A DNA stretch of 64,000 nt from Chaetoderma sp. LZ-2023a. Taxonomy: Eukaryota > Mollusca > Caudofoveata > Chaetodermatida > Chaetodermatidae. This document shows, one piece after another, positions 48,556 through 60,390 of the stretch. The notes beneath the pieces were generated by a model that saw only the letters and a program-made list of their open reading frames with translations, searched no databases and was not told the origin of the DNA. The stretch lies in the NCBI GenBank assembly GCA_034401795.1, contig CM067374.1, positions 134,083,319 to 134,147,318 on the forward strand. The letters are read 5' to 3'. Both the position numbers and the translations under genes were made by a program. Within the stretch, counting starts at the first letter, position 1. Each line of letters opens with the position of its first letter.

Positions 48556-49870
48556 ACTACATCCGTTTGTGCCACACGTAAGCAAATGTTATATGACATG
48601 ATCCAGTTGACTGCAATGTGACAGCTATCAGTTGTTAATTTATACAGAGAGTTGCACAGAAGTAGGTCAGGCAGAAGGCGCCATTGAGTCAACACGCGCT
48701 AAAACGGCAGAGGGGGGGGGGGGGCGTCTATAGCTGACATACACGTCTACGACGCACACTCGCTTTTGGGACCAATTGATGAATACGATCACATGCCATG
48801 CATGCGCCTAAAGCCCCACAGCCGGTGAGCTGCAATTAGCGACCACCTATCTTAGTGACTATATTGTCCATACAGTAACCGTTATAGACAGGTTTGCTTG
48901 TATAGCTCTACCAGTGTTTCGTTGATTGAAATAACGTCACCTCAAAGAAGCAGGACAGATCGATAACAATTTCACCAATGAGGGGTGGTGGTGGTGGGGG
49001 GGGGGGGGGTTGCGCATACCACTGGGTGGCAACTCCATCACATCCCAACCCATACTCCACATGATTTCCTGAAGTAAACAATACCATCTGATTGCAGACC
49101 CTCACTCTCCTGTTGTTAGTTACCGTTATGGCATTGTAACCACTCCCAGTTTTCAGATTGCATCCCTAGTTGTGGAATCTTAGTGCAGGATCACACACAT
49201 TCTTGTGTTAAAATTTGAGCTAAAATAAACCAGTAAATTATTGTTAACACTGTTGTATGTGCTGATTCTAATTCCAATAAAGAAGGATTATTGGGTTTGA
49301 GCAGCATTTCAGAATTGTCATCATCATTTTATTCGTGTGTTTGTGTGTGCGTGCCTCTGTGTAGGTGATGTGCGCGCGCGTGTGTGTGTGGGGGGGGGTA
49401 TGTGCGCGCGCGTGTGTGTGTGTGTGGGGGGTGGGGGTTGGTGTGTGGGTGTGTGGGTGTGTGGGTGTGTGGGTGTGTTTGTCGGTCTGTTTACGTGTTG
49501 TGCTCCCCATAAAAACTAATCAGATTTGACTCAAATTTTAACAGAACAAAGAATTTTATTGTGAAAGCGGATATCCAACATTAGCCACGATCCAATTTTT
49601 GGAAACTATTTAGCTCAAAATTTTTACATAAGAAAGGATGTGACCATACACTAGGGTTTCACAATTTTGGGCGTAATATGACAAAATCTGGCGAATAGGA
49701 AAGCTGTACAGTGATAAAAATGGCAGGGCGAGGGCCTGCAATCTCTATCTTGTTATTGTATAAAACCAAAACAAGATAAAATGTACCATTTGCCTTTAAC
49801 CATAGCAAATCCCTCACAAAATGAGACACATTGCTTGTTCATGTCTTTATGCCAAAGCATGTGGGTTGTT
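48556..49870. other. Intergenic with poly-G and GT-rich tracts
   Basis: No gene. A G14-type run at about 48711-48724, a G14 run at about 48993-49008, and a long GT/GC/GGGT tract at 49335-49490. Confidence 0.7.
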
Positions 49871-50690
49871 TAGAATATTAACAAGAGGCCCAAGGGGCCT
49901 ATATCGTTTACCTGAAATATTTGCCCACTGACCCAACTGAACAAAACGAGATGACCATTGGAAAAATTTACCAATCAAATTTCTGTGACGAAAGCGTAGC
50001 CAAGTTTTATTAAAATTGGCTCAGTGGTTAATAAGTATGAATTTCTAAGAAATTTGCAGAAAATACAAGATGTCCGGCAAAAACGGTATATTTTGATTGA
50101 TTCATGGCGGACATGTTTTTTTTACATATACACATATACAATTCTCGGCCCGATCCACTCAGCGGTTCTGGAGAAGTTGTTTTCGCGAAAACTAGATGAT
50201 CCAAGATGGCCGCCAAGCCATTTGGTCAATCAAGTTCTCTTGCCCTAGATGATGTTTCATGAGTTTTGAATCGATTCCCAAGCAGTTTCGGAGATTTTTA
50301 AAGACTTCTACAAATCGGCCAAAATCCAAGATGGCCACCGGCCAAATTGGCTGATCGACTGTTTGAACAAACTTGAATCTCTAGACCCTAAGGATGCTTC
50401 CTGCCCAGGCCTGTGCTGTTATGGTAACCTGTTGAAAACGCTCTCCATGAGGTTGCCTAAATTTATTTTAGGGGACCTGAACCAGGTTACCTTAATCTGT
50501 TGATTTTAGTATTGACATGCAACGTATTAGGGTTTACCATTGGAAATATTACAGCACAGGCATGCTGCAGATATAATTGAAATCGACCAAGTGGCTCTTG
50601 AGAAGTCATATAAAGAAAAAGTTGATGGACGGACGGACAGTGGACGGTCGCCATGGCATAAGCTAACTTGGCGATTCCGGCCAGGTGAGC
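49870..50690. repeat. Second copy of the 'AAGATGGCCGCC' repeat
   Basis: Starts ACAAGAGGCCCAAGGGGCCT and ends GCCATGGCATAAGCTAAC and GGCCAGGTGAGCTAAT. Shorter than the copy at 41.3 kb and interrupted by the element at 50409-50561. Confidence 0.75.
50409..50561. mobile_element. Small MITE nested in the repeat
   Basis: A 153-bp insertion with perfect 11-bp inverted ends (GCCTGTGCTGT ... ACAGCACAGGC) breaks the otherwise continuous repeat sequence CCTGCC / ATATAATTGAAATCG. No coding content; superfamily unknown. Confidence 0.7.
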
Positions 50691-50699
50691 TAATAATTA

Positions 50700-52095
50700 T
50701 TTAAAACATGTTTTGTTTATGTTTCAGATGATACTTATGTTCCAGAGTCATGGGAAAGATACTCATGCTATAAATTCATGATGCTAATTTACCAGCATCT
50801 ACTTACTGTATCTGATGACATATTTCACTCTGGCATGTTGCTCAAATGCAGTAGCAATATTGTGCATGTCATTGGTTGAATATTTCAATCTAGCCTGGAT
50901 ATGGTATTTCAAGGGCATCATGATTTTGCATGACTAAACCATTTAGTCAATTTCATTGCAATACAAGTCATTCCAATTCCAGAATTTAAAAAATAGTCTT
51001 CTTGGTCTACCAATGGACATTTCTCAGTATCACTGTCTGGGCCGGCTTGAGTGATAAACCGTTAAGTTGGATAAATTTGTGTCGCTTTATAGTATTTGTC
51101 ATGTAGTTGTAATTTAAGATTGACCAAAATAAGAAAAATTATAAAGTATCATTACCATGCAAAAAATGTCTATGATATTTTCATAAATTACCAACAAATA
51201 AACACCCTGGAAATTATATCGCTCACCTGGAACCTCAGCATTTGAATCAGAACACTTGAAAATAAATTTCAAAACACATTTTGGCTGAAAACACACACAT
51301 TTTGGTCAGAAATGCTAACATTTTTTTCTTGAAATGAGGTAATTTGAGATAAAACCAAAACATTTGGACAGCGATGTATATATTTTAGCAGCAAATATGG
51401 AAATCGCAGGTCAAAATGTAACACTTTTGACCAGAAGTATGAAACTTATGATCAGAATTACAAATTCTGTGCTAGAAATGTGCATAGGATAGTAGAATTA
51501 TGTAAGGGACAGAGGTTTTATCTTTTGAAAATTACAACAGTCTCCAATTACCAGTTCATACAGCATGTGAATTCTGTATTTGATGAATGATACTCATGAC
51601 TGAGTTAGAAAATCACAAATTTTCATTCATCAAGTACAGAATTCATATTCTGTATAAACTGGTAGATTGAAGACTGGTGTAATTTTAGATTCTTATATCC
51701 AATTTTCAGTACTCATTGTGTCTACTGACAAAAATGACTGAGTAAGGCCAGGTACATTAGTGACTGTACACAATATGTGTATTTAGCCACTAACCCACGA
51801 TTATTTGTTTAATAGCTAGGCCATGCAACTCTTTAAACAATATATGCCAGTCTTAGTAACTACTGGTTCTGCAACAAATAACCATTTTGTAATCATTGTC
51901 ATAACTTGACATAATGGTTAAATAAAAACTTCAATCACTAAAACTGAATCTTTTCTTTTTAACTCATTCAATACATACAGTATTTGCCTTAAATATGATT
52001 ATTGATGTAATGAACTGTAATTATCAGAGTGTGTTGTTAATAACAAGTATATATGAGACTTTGAAAACAGTCTTTAGAAACACCGTGGTCACATC
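50700..52095. other. Intergenic with F3 remnant
   Basis: No gene. 50940-51050 carries an F3-type piece (GTCATTCCAATTCCAG, TCTACCAATGGACATTTC). Confidence 0.5.
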
Positions 52096-52099
52096 CATC

Positions 52100-52680
52100 A
52101 CAGGTGTGTGCTTGTCATTCTGAGATTTCAGTCAAAGAGAATGCTATTCTTGGAATCTTCAATCACCAAGCCAGTCATTCCAGTGTTAAGTTGTCAAAAA
52201 TAGTCTTCTCATGGTCTGTAAATGGAAATTTTCTAGGTGACAATGTATATCCATTCCCAGACCAAGAGAATGCTATATTTGAAATCTTATCACTACAATG
52301 ATTGGCTCAATCACCAAGCAGTCATTCCAGTGGTAAGTTGTCAAAAATATCCTCTCACTGTTTGCAAATGAATATTTTCTATAGAGCAATGTATATCCAT
52401 CCGCAGACTAAGCGAATGCTATTTTTGAAATCTTATCACTGCAATGATTGGTTCAATCACCAAGCCAGTTATTCCAGTGTTAAGTTGTCAAAAATAGTCT
52501 TCTCATGGTCTGCAAATGGACATTTTCTATGGGGCAATGTATAATCCATTTGCAGACCAAAAGAATGCTATTCACGGGAATGACTGGATAAATCATCAAG
52601 CCATTTCAGTGATAAGTTGTCAAAAATAGTCTTCTCATGGGTCTGCAAATGGATATTTTCTATCGGACAATTTTTTTCCT
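52100..52680. repeat. F3 family, four tandem units of about 145 bp
   Basis: Each unit reads AGCCAGTCATTCCAGTGTTA, AGTTGTCAAAAATAGTCTTC, TGGTCTGCAAATGGACATTT and GCAATGTATATCCATT, then the next begins. Divergence between units is moderate. Confidence 0.85.
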
Positions 52681-53405
52681 TGACTACATTTTCTCATTAC
52701 AGGGTACATACATCTTCTGCAGAATGAAATTCCATACTTTTTCAATACCTTTTCCAAACCTAATTAATCAATTTGTAGTCCCATTTTATGTCTCAAATCT
52801 GTGTCCATATGAAAGCTGCCAAATTTTTCAGAAAAATTATGAAATTTGTAGCTAAGATCATCAATATTTTGAATATTATCTATATTATTTTGCAAATGAG
52901 AATCACATCTGACAAAATTTTAATTTCCCATACATTTTCCAAAGCTGTAGGAGAAAATATTGAATTTTCCATAATTTTCAAGGCCTGAATATATTGGTTT
53001 CTTATAATTCCACACTTTTCCCAGACTTTCTGTGTACTTCTTCTGTATGAGCCATGACATTAAAGGGTTAAACCTTTCCCTTGAGCAATATTTTAATTTC
53101 AAGGCCATACTGGAAAAACTTTACTAGTGTGTACACAGGTCTGGCAGTTTGTCTGTCAATAAGTTTGACATTTGCATGATGGAACTTAACAACTTTCATC
53201 ATTTGTTCCTTTTGACAATATCTATTGTGGCTATGACAACTGCCCTCCATTCAAAATCCAATATGGCTACCTGATTTAAACAATTCAGATTCAGAGTGTA
53301 TATTGTGCCACCACCTTATTCGACCACAGGTTCATAGGGCTAGTTTTAACAAAGGAAATGGAAGTCACTGGAAATGATCCTTGTTTTCTTGTTTTAACTC
53401 TTTAG
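52680..53405. other. Intergenic, nothing recognised
   Basis: AT-rich, no supported gene. Confidence 0.5.
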
Positions 53406-53409
53406 CCAG

Positions 53410-53600
53410 CCAAAAAACAGCTTCTGCAGTGGTCTTGAGAAATGTGCATTTTTAGACTAAGAGGATTATTTTTGAAAATTACCCCTGGGATGGCTGGCTC
53501 AATAACCGAACCAGTCATTCCAGTGTTAAAATTTCAAAAAATAATCTCTTGGTCGGCAAAGGGACATTTTCAATGAAAACATGGAATTTATTTTTCAATT
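53410..53600. repeat. F3 foldback with both arms
   Basis: Left arm GCAGTGGTCTTGAGAAATGT ... AAAATTACCCCTGGGATGGC; right arm CCAGTCATTCCAGTGTTAAA ... TTGGTCGGCAAAGGGACATT. The arms are inverted relative to each other around GGCTCAATAACCGAACC. Confidence 0.7.
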
Positions 53601-53855
53601 CAAGGATTAAAGGTTAACAGCTCTTCATTAAACGATTGTGAAAGCTTGCAGGATGCGGCAACTATTTCTTTAGATTTTACCACTTGAACTTGAAGATTCA
53701 GATTCAGATTCAGATTTTTTATTTACACCCAGGCCACATAATGGCATATGAATTTACAGAAATTATAAATGTTATGGCGATCAGACATTATATATCAATT
53801 CATAATTACATATTTTGGTATTTATCTAGTTATATAACCACTGTTTGTGCTTTCA

Positions 53856-53859
<4 letters not shown>

Positions 53860-53928
<69 letters not shown>

Positions 53929-53942
53929 CAGCAGCAGCAGCA
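53860..53942. repeat. (AGT)n then (AGC)n microsatellite
   Basis: About 22 AGT units and 5 AGC units, followed at once by an F3 fragment (CCAGTCATTCCAGTGGTAAA). No LINE is present in this AGT array. Confidence 0.95.
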
Positions 53943-53999
53943 GTATCGATAACGAAGCCAGTCATTCCAGTGGTAAATTTACAAAAATTGTTGTCTATA

Positions 54000-54715
54000 A
54001 TTACTGCAGTGCTGTACCGGTATTCAAAAATTCATTTACCAAAAAAAGAGAATTAACTTGTGTTATTTATGATAAAGGATAAAGGCTAAAATGGCTATAA
54101 ATAACTGGCTGATTATTTTGAAAACAATTTGACAGTAAGGAACTTAAGGAAGCAACAATACACTCAATCTATTTTCAAAATAATCTGCCAACTATTATCT
54201 GTCACCTAGGGCATACACTTGGGCCTTGGCTCGATTCACTATTCATATTCTGACAGTTACTCTGTGCTCCTATAGTGTGGTCATAATAGACAGGCTTTAT
54301 CGATTAAATTAAATCCTGGATTTGAAGCGTCATTTTAGAGGATGATGGCTCGATTATTTCAAACAACAAAATATTGCCTGTACTTTTAGATCGAAGATGC
54401 AGCTTTGACATGTTAGAAGCGAGGCGCGGCAGAAAATGAGCTCTATCAGAACAGCGATAGGGATATTCGAAAACTGGTGACTCATTTTGGCAGCTTTACG
54501 GTATATAGTAAAGGCAAACCTTTCAGTGATGATCTTGTTTGTGTCGATAGCAATGCATTCTGGAACATGTGCGAAGTTCCGAAGTGCACACAAGAAATAG
54601 CTAGGAATAAACAGATCTAATTTTAACACGTGTTCCCGACCTAAATGTTGACCTAATTAGCCTCTCGCGAATACTCACCGTGTACGCTGGAAAAGGCGAT
54701 TCTGAACGTGATGTT
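54000..54715. other. Intergenic, nothing recognised
   Basis: No supported gene. A minus-strand frame at 54354-54629 lacks any motif. Confidence 0.45.
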
Positions 54716-54719
54716 CTGA

Positions 54720-54900
54720 GTTAGACGTTTTCGTCTAACTTACGCGTGGGTCTCAGCACGCGCAAGTTACGACCATATTTACGGCCCCCACCCCGCGTAA
54801 GTTACGCTTTTCGGGAAACCCGATTTACGCCCCCTACCGTACTTACGCCATATTTACGTCCAATATCGTACTTACGAACCTTTGTGAAACTGGCCCCTGA
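54720..54900. repeat. Hairpin and TTACG-rich palindromic cluster
   Basis: A perfect hairpin, GTTAGACG-TTTT-CGTCTAAC (54720-54739), leads a cluster of TTACG/CGTAA motifs about every 10-25 bp, ending near AACTGGCCCCTGAATTTACG. Looks like one end of a foldback element. Confidence 0.6.
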
Positions 54901-55254
54901 ATTTACGACGTTATACGAGTAAATGATGGGTCGTCTGTTGCAAATGCCATTCAAAGGACGCGCGGTCACATGATCACGCGGTTTAAGGTCATAGGTCATA
55001 CAAACGTATAGCACAGCAGCTGTAACAGTAACATCAGGTACTTGCAACACTATTTGGTAACGTAGATTGCGGTCACGTATATTTCATTCACACATAAAAT
55101 CGGCCATAGTAAATCATTGGCATGGACATTTTATGGGGAAAACATCTTTTGACTATATTTGACTTTTCTTTAAAAACATATTAACAAATGAAAGGGTTAA
55201 TTGATACACGTGTAGCTTTTCGAGTGCTTTGGGGCGGTGTTTACACAAGAGAGG

Positions 55255-55345
55255 TTAATATATACTTTATTGAGTATTTTGAAACACATTTTACTGGGCA
55301 CCCAGTGAAATTAGTTTCAAATTGTCCACAAATTACCTGTATTGT
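55255..55345. repeat. P1 short copy
   Basis: GAGTATTTTGAAACACATTT pairs with AAATTAGTTTCAAATTGTCC around a GGGCACCCAG centre. The flank at 55430 reads GAGATGGGCGGGGC. Confidence 0.6.
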
Positions 55346-55470
55346 TTCCTTCAAATTGGGAATCGGGTAATTTAGGTTTCATAGTATATAAATCGGTTTC
55401 AACAGGTAGAAAAAGTGGGCGGTGCTTAATTAGAGATGGGCGGGGCGGACCCTCCATAACATCTCATTAC

Positions 55471-55646
55471 TGAGGGTGGGTGGGTGGTGGTAAAGCATAC
55501 GCTGTCACCTTGACTACATGGCAGAAGGAGACATTCCATTTCCATTTTAGCAAATCTCTGAGGGTGGGTGGGTGGTGGTAAAGCATACGCTGTCACCTTG
55601 ACTACATGGCAGAAGGAGACATTCCATTTCCATTTTAGCAAATCTC
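55471..55646. repeat. Exact tandem duplication, 88-bp unit
   Basis: 55471-55558 and 55559-55646 read identically, starting TGAGGGTGGGTGGGTGG and ending TTTTAGCAAATCTC. Confidence 0.95.
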
Positions 55647-56105
55647 TAGCTACGCTCCACCCACACCTCGCTCGTGTTGGGATCGATCTATCTCTGAACT
55701 CCTGACTATCAATTTCCAGAAATCTATACTGGGAAGCTATTGAATATTTTGGAACTAATTTAACAGGGCGCTGTTGCTGCATATGGCAGCAACAGCGTCC
55801 AGTCAAATTAGTTTCAAAATATTCAACAGCATGTTTATTAAATCATAGAGAATAAAATTCGTACAACGTGTCGGACTATTAAGAGTTAAAGACGGGCCAT
55901 AGAATCATCATTACGTAATGATTATTACGTCATCTTACATACCACTTAGGTGATTATGACATCATATGACGTCAGCTTGATAGATGGATACTCTGGAAAG
56001 TTGTGAATTAAATGTTCGTGACGTACTTATCTATGTCATTCCTGACGCCAGTGTTTATGACGTCATCATACACGTCATATGATGGATGGATAAACTGCAA
56101 AGGTC
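55647..56105 (+). repeat. P1 repeat with near-perfect palindrome and two CREs
   Basis: Palindrome 55738-55830: TTGAATATTTTGGAACTAAT, GGCGCTGTTGCTGC, ATATG, then the complement through CAAAATATTCAACAGC. The tail has ATATGACGTCAGC near 55966, and a second tail copy has TATGACGTCATC near 56057. Confidence 0.85.
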
Positions 56106-56109
56106 CATT

Positions 56110-56569
56110 CAGTGGCAGCTCGGATCGCTTCATTATTAGAACAATAATTATTTCCCCCATGATCGACACATGAACGTTACTAACAGTGTATAAAATGCTT
56201 AGCTATTGAAGAGAACAATATTTATGATTAGGAAACGTGTACTATGCAATAACGTATCACATATGATACATGTAAAACAGCAGTTAGCAGAGCAGATTAC
56301 ATTTTAATCAGACAATGTCAAACATTTCTTTTAAATTGTAATTGGTTTTCCGAGAATTTCATTGGTCTACAAATCTTAGCGGTATATCACATTTAAATGC
56401 AAAGTTACTCTGCTTCTAATTTTAGAACTGAGGCTATACTTATGTTTCTTTAAAAGGTTACGTTGCGAACATCCGTTTTCTATCAACTAGTTTAGCACGC
56501 CTGGCGTTCGCCTTTAAATCATAAAACCAGAATCGAGCGTGGTATTCACAAATGTTCAGAACCATATAC
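56110..56569. other. Intergenic, nothing recognised
   Basis: No supported gene. Confidence 0.5.
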
Positions 56570-56593
56570 ATCATCATCAGCATCATCATCATC

Positions 56594-56649
<56 letters not shown>
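56570..56649. repeat. (CAT)n/(AAT)n microsatellite
   Basis: About 8 CAT units then about 18 AAT units. Confidence 0.95.
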
Positions 56650-56829
56650 TTCTAGACAGCACCTGGTGCCGTCAAATGTGCTTTCGTAGTTCAGTGTGTT
56701 TCGTCCGGGTACGCGTGTCACGGCACCTGGATTTCAGGTTGTATTTACTCGGCCGATCTATAGTTTAAAAGAGAGTATTAGAACGACTCTAAAATCTATG
56801 TTTTCTTATAAATGTTGAAATCCAGCTTT

Positions 56830-57190
56830 AGATTGGCCGCGCCCATCGCTAGCTAAGCTCCGCATACGCTTTGCCGCTGTTGGATTCGATCGATCCATGC
56901 ACTCCCTGAATCTCAATTTTCAGAAAACTATACATATGAGCTGTTGAATATTTTGAAACAATTTGGCTGGGTGCAGCCTGTGTCAGCAACAGCCCCCAAT
57001 CAAATTAGTTTCAAAATATTCAACATAATGTTAACTAAACATCAAAGATATACAATGCGTACAACAAGGTTTAGTCCGATTGAGTGTCCGTGGCGAACTT
57101 AGTTACGTCATTCATAACGTAATTGATTATGATGTCAGCCTCCAAGTCACGTAGTTGATTATAACGTCATATGATTGATGGATAAACTGT
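56830..57190 (+). repeat. P1 repeat, near-complete copy
   Basis: Begins GCGCCCATCGCTAGCTAAGC in outline. The palindrome at 56938-57022 has a short GTGCAGCCTGTGTCAGC centre. The tail has CACGTAGTTGATTATAACG and a mutated CRE. Confidence 0.75.
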
Positions 57191-57546
57191 ATTCCTCTAT
57201 TGGATTATTCATTCGAATACAATATCAGAATAAAAGCGCGAACTGAATTTGATATCAAATATGATGATATATACGAAAACCGGTGACTCTACCATCTTCA
57301 CCGTATCAATCACAATTATCTTGTTAAAAGCTACGCACACATGCATTTGAAATATTGGTGGTTTTGCTACATTGCAACAAACTCTAATTGAACATCTTAA
57401 TACTGTGATATGATATTTGATATACTTTCAAATGTGTAGGCGACACATTTCATAAAATATTCTAATCATAGTTTGGTGTTAGGTTGTCTTGTGTAGATGC
57501 GTCTAAATAGTTGTTCACGCGCAATGGACATTTCCATTTTTAGCGA

Positions 57547-58110
57547 TTCCCCGCCCATCTCTAGCTAGGCTCCGCGCACACCTCGCTCGTGTTGGGATTG
57601 ATCGATCTCTGAGCTGCCTGACTATCAATTTCCAGAAAACTATGCAGATAAGTTATATAATATTTTGAAACTAATTAGACTGGGTTCTGTTGCTGCCTAT
57701 TCAACAGTATGTTTATTAAATAGCAAAGCCATACAATTCGTGCAACAAGTCGGACTATTAAGCGGTAAAGACGGACTATATCGAATCATTCATGATTCCC
57801 CGCCCATCTCTAGCTAATCTCCACGCACACCTAGCTCGTGTTGGGATTGATCGATCTCTGAGCTGCCTGACTATCAATTTCCAGAAAACTATGCAGGTAA
57901 GTTATTAAATATTTCGAAATTAATTCGACTGGGTTCTGTTGCTGCCTATTCAACAGTACGTTTATTAAATAGCAAAGACATACAATTCGTGCAACAAGTC
58001 GGACTATTAAGCGGCAAAGACGGACTATATCGAATCATTCATGACGGCATGAATATGACGTCAGCAGACACGTCACTTAGTTGATTATAACGTCATATGA
58101 TGCATGGATA
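57547..58110 (+). repeat. P1 repeat, 249-bp tandem duplication
   Basis: 57547-57795 and 57796-58044 are direct copies differing at roughly a dozen sites. Both lack the second palindrome arm, with GCTGCCTATTCAACAGTA joined directly. The second copy continues into the tail with ATATGACGTCAGC near 58057. It lies just beyond the 3' end of GPCR copy 2. Confidence 0.85.
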
Positions 58111-58268
58111 AGCTGGAAATGTGAACTGCGTTTGATTGAACTCACATCGCCAACGGTCTCTGTAACTCGTCCTATGGTGAGTGTATGTGGATGAGCAGTC
58201 CATATATTATGATGTCTATTGATATAACCTACTTAGACCTATTTTCAAACGGGTGTTTCAGTTCTTAT

Positions 58269-59237
58269 CTACCGGGAATATTTAAGTCCAGAACAAAGAA
58301 ACCTTTGAATATCGCTTCGTATTGACTTTACAGCGGCCACGTAAACAATCGGATTTAAGGTGCTGTTATGTGCAACCATGTATCCTAGCACCAAAAACAA
58401 CTTGTCATAATATGTTCCCTCGGCTGGTGCAGCGGTATGAAGCACGGCATACGTGTTTACTGGGCACCAAGATATAAAAAATAGTACAATTACTATGACA
58501 ACTGCACGTGCATCAGCATTCTGACGTGCCTGTTGCACGTCTATCTGTTTGGTTAGATGGCGAAGTTGTAAGTACTTCAAGCCATGCATTGTTAGTATGG
58601 TGGCACACGGAATAATGGTGTCAAACACTAGATAACACCATTCTCTAACGATGATATCGCCGTAAAAAGTACATTTAGGAAGTATCCTACCATTATACAA
58701 CACGTTAATAGCATGGTAATATATGACAATTATTGTCAATGCCAAAACACTACCAAGCCAGATTCCGATAGAAAATCTAACTATAAATCCCCTCGTGACT
58801 TTTGCCCGGGCTTGTAGCGGATAACAGAGTTGGTAGTATCTAAGACACGAAAAGAAGGTAAGATGAAAAGCACTTCCAGAAATACCGACACCTCCAACAA
58901 ATATAAGCACTTTGCATGTTATGTTCGGATATTGTGCTATGATTGTAGGATACAGGAGCCCCGCCCATCCGGCAAATCCAACACAAGATAAGCAGTCGGA
59001 AATGGCAAGGCTAGCAATGAATGTGAACAAAGGAGATTTGTATTTCTTGGATGCGATTATGTAATAAATAAGGAGAATATTAAGTATTGCACCGACAGGG
59101 AGATATGACACTGGGAAGTGTTTATAGAAGATTTCCGGTATCTGGTCATTGCTGCTTAAGGCTATTGGGAATATGCCATATGACATCTCTGTCACCATGG
59201 TTTCTGAGCTCACGTGCGAATAGTTTCCTGATTCCAT
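58269..59237 (-). CDS. Rhodopsin-like (class A) GPCR, intronless, copy 2
   Basis: A 322-residue single-exon seven-helix receptor, about two-thirds identical by eye to the receptor at 14118-15068; TM1-TM3 are closest. Landmarks: N53 (TM1), D81 (TM2), C108 and C189 (disulfide pair), R133 in CLRYYQLCYPL in place of DRY, W257-C-P259, and NPIVY at 295-299. N-glycosylation sites NYS (5-7) and NIT (105-107) lie on extracellular parts. The C-tail is six residues longer than copy 1 (GLKYSR after FLCS). The ATG lies in a fair Kozak context (ACCATGG). The shared motif FPIALSSNDQIPE/FPLALSSNDQIPE just before TM1 supports a common N-terminus. Likely a plasma-membrane receptor; ligand unknown. Both copies lie on the same strand, 43 kb apart. 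Confidence 0.9.
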   Translation of the reverse strand: MESGNYSHVSSETMVTEMSYGIFPIALSSNDQIPEIFYKHFPVSYLPVGAILNILLIYYIIASKKYKSPLFTFIASLAISDCLSCVGFAGWAGLLYPTIIAQYPNITCKVLIFVGGVGISGSAFHLTFFSCLRYYQLCYPLQARAKVTRGFIVRFSIGIWLGSVLALTIIVIYYHAINVLYNGRILPKCTFYGDIIVREWCYLVFDTIIPCATILTMHGLKYLQLRHLTKQIDVQQARQNADARAVVIVIVLFFISWCPVNTYAVLHTAAPAEGTYYDKLFLVLGYMVAHNSTLNPIVYVAAVKSIRSDIQRFLCSGLKYSR

Positions 59238-59419
59238 GGTATATCTTTACTGACAATATTGAATTTAATATTGCATATACAGAGTAAGTAACTTTCAGTA
59301 GTACATTTGCATTGATCACATGCCATTCAATAATACCCAAATAATATTGCATTTGTTATGCCTATTATAATTAATGTACACTTATTTTCATAACATTACT
59401 CATCGAGTTATGTCCATTA

Positions 59420-59509
59420 GGCCGTGTTCACGCCAGAGAGTTACTCCGGAATAACGCCATACTTCAGTATGGAGTTACTCCATGTTAACTCTCTAGCGTG
59501 AAGACGGCC
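59420..59509. repeat. 90-bp palindromic MITE
   Basis: Ends GGCCGTGTTCACGCCAGAGA and TCTCTAGCGTGAAGACGGCC are inverted copies. The middle holds a second inner palindrome (GGAGTTACTCC). Non-coding, upstream of GPCR copy 2. Confidence 0.8.
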
Positions 59510-60030
59510 TTCATTTCATTCATGTGGAGAACGGCTTGGGGGCTGAAAATCCTAACCACAAAACAGAGGCCATGCTCTGCAGTAAACTAATGAAATATTC
59601 TATTTATTTGTGCTACGGAGTACAGGGACATAGTAACACGGACCGATGGATGGATATATCAATATGTATGCGTGTGCGTAGACGCTTACGCACGCACTGA
59701 CGCGTCCACACACATTGGCGTATAAAATCACACATAAGTCACGATACGATACAATACGATTGGACACCACTGCCAATTTTAAAGGATCGACATGCCCCAC
59801 GGCACGATCATGTGACATAGATTTCACTGGACAAGCCGCCAACTTTCAGACCAATCAATGAGTAGGCCTAAACGTATGACGTACAATACTATTCACCACG
59901 CCAACAAAAAAACAATTAATTTTTAATCGGACTAGATGCTTGATAAATATAGCTCCTGTGATTCAATGTATTTATATTATAAGATGTTGGTATATAACTG
60001 TATTTTATATGCTAATTGAAGAATCCAGTC
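59510..60030. other. Intergenic, nothing recognised
   Basis: No supported gene. Confidence 0.5.
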
Positions 60031-60390
60031 TGAGCTATGGCCAGTCCATCTCTAGCTAACGTCGTCCCACATATCTCCGGTGATGAGATCGATGGATCTC
60101 TGAACTCCCTGACTAGTAATTTCCAGAAAATTATACGGATATACTGTTGAATATTTTGAAACTGATTTGACGGGGTGCACTTGGTGCTGTTAGTTTCAAA
60201 ATATTCAACATAATGTTTATTAAATAGTTCAGACATACAATTCGTACAACAACGCTTAGTCTGTCACCAGAAAAGCGTTCGTGACAAAACTTATCTACGC
60301 CATTCATGACGTCATTGATTATGCCGCCATCCTACCCGTCACGTAGTTGATTATGACGTCATATGATTGATGGATAAACTGGAAAGATCC
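60030..60390 (+). repeat. P1 repeat with two exact CREs
   Basis: Begins TCTGAGCTATGGCCAGTCC, with the palindrome partly lost (60145-60210). The tail has CATGACGTCATTG near 60307 and TATGACGTCATATG near 60354, the best-preserved double CRE. Confidence 0.8.

Noticed and set aside
53684-54082. Poly-Ser open frame
   Set aside because: AGT/AGC microsatellite.
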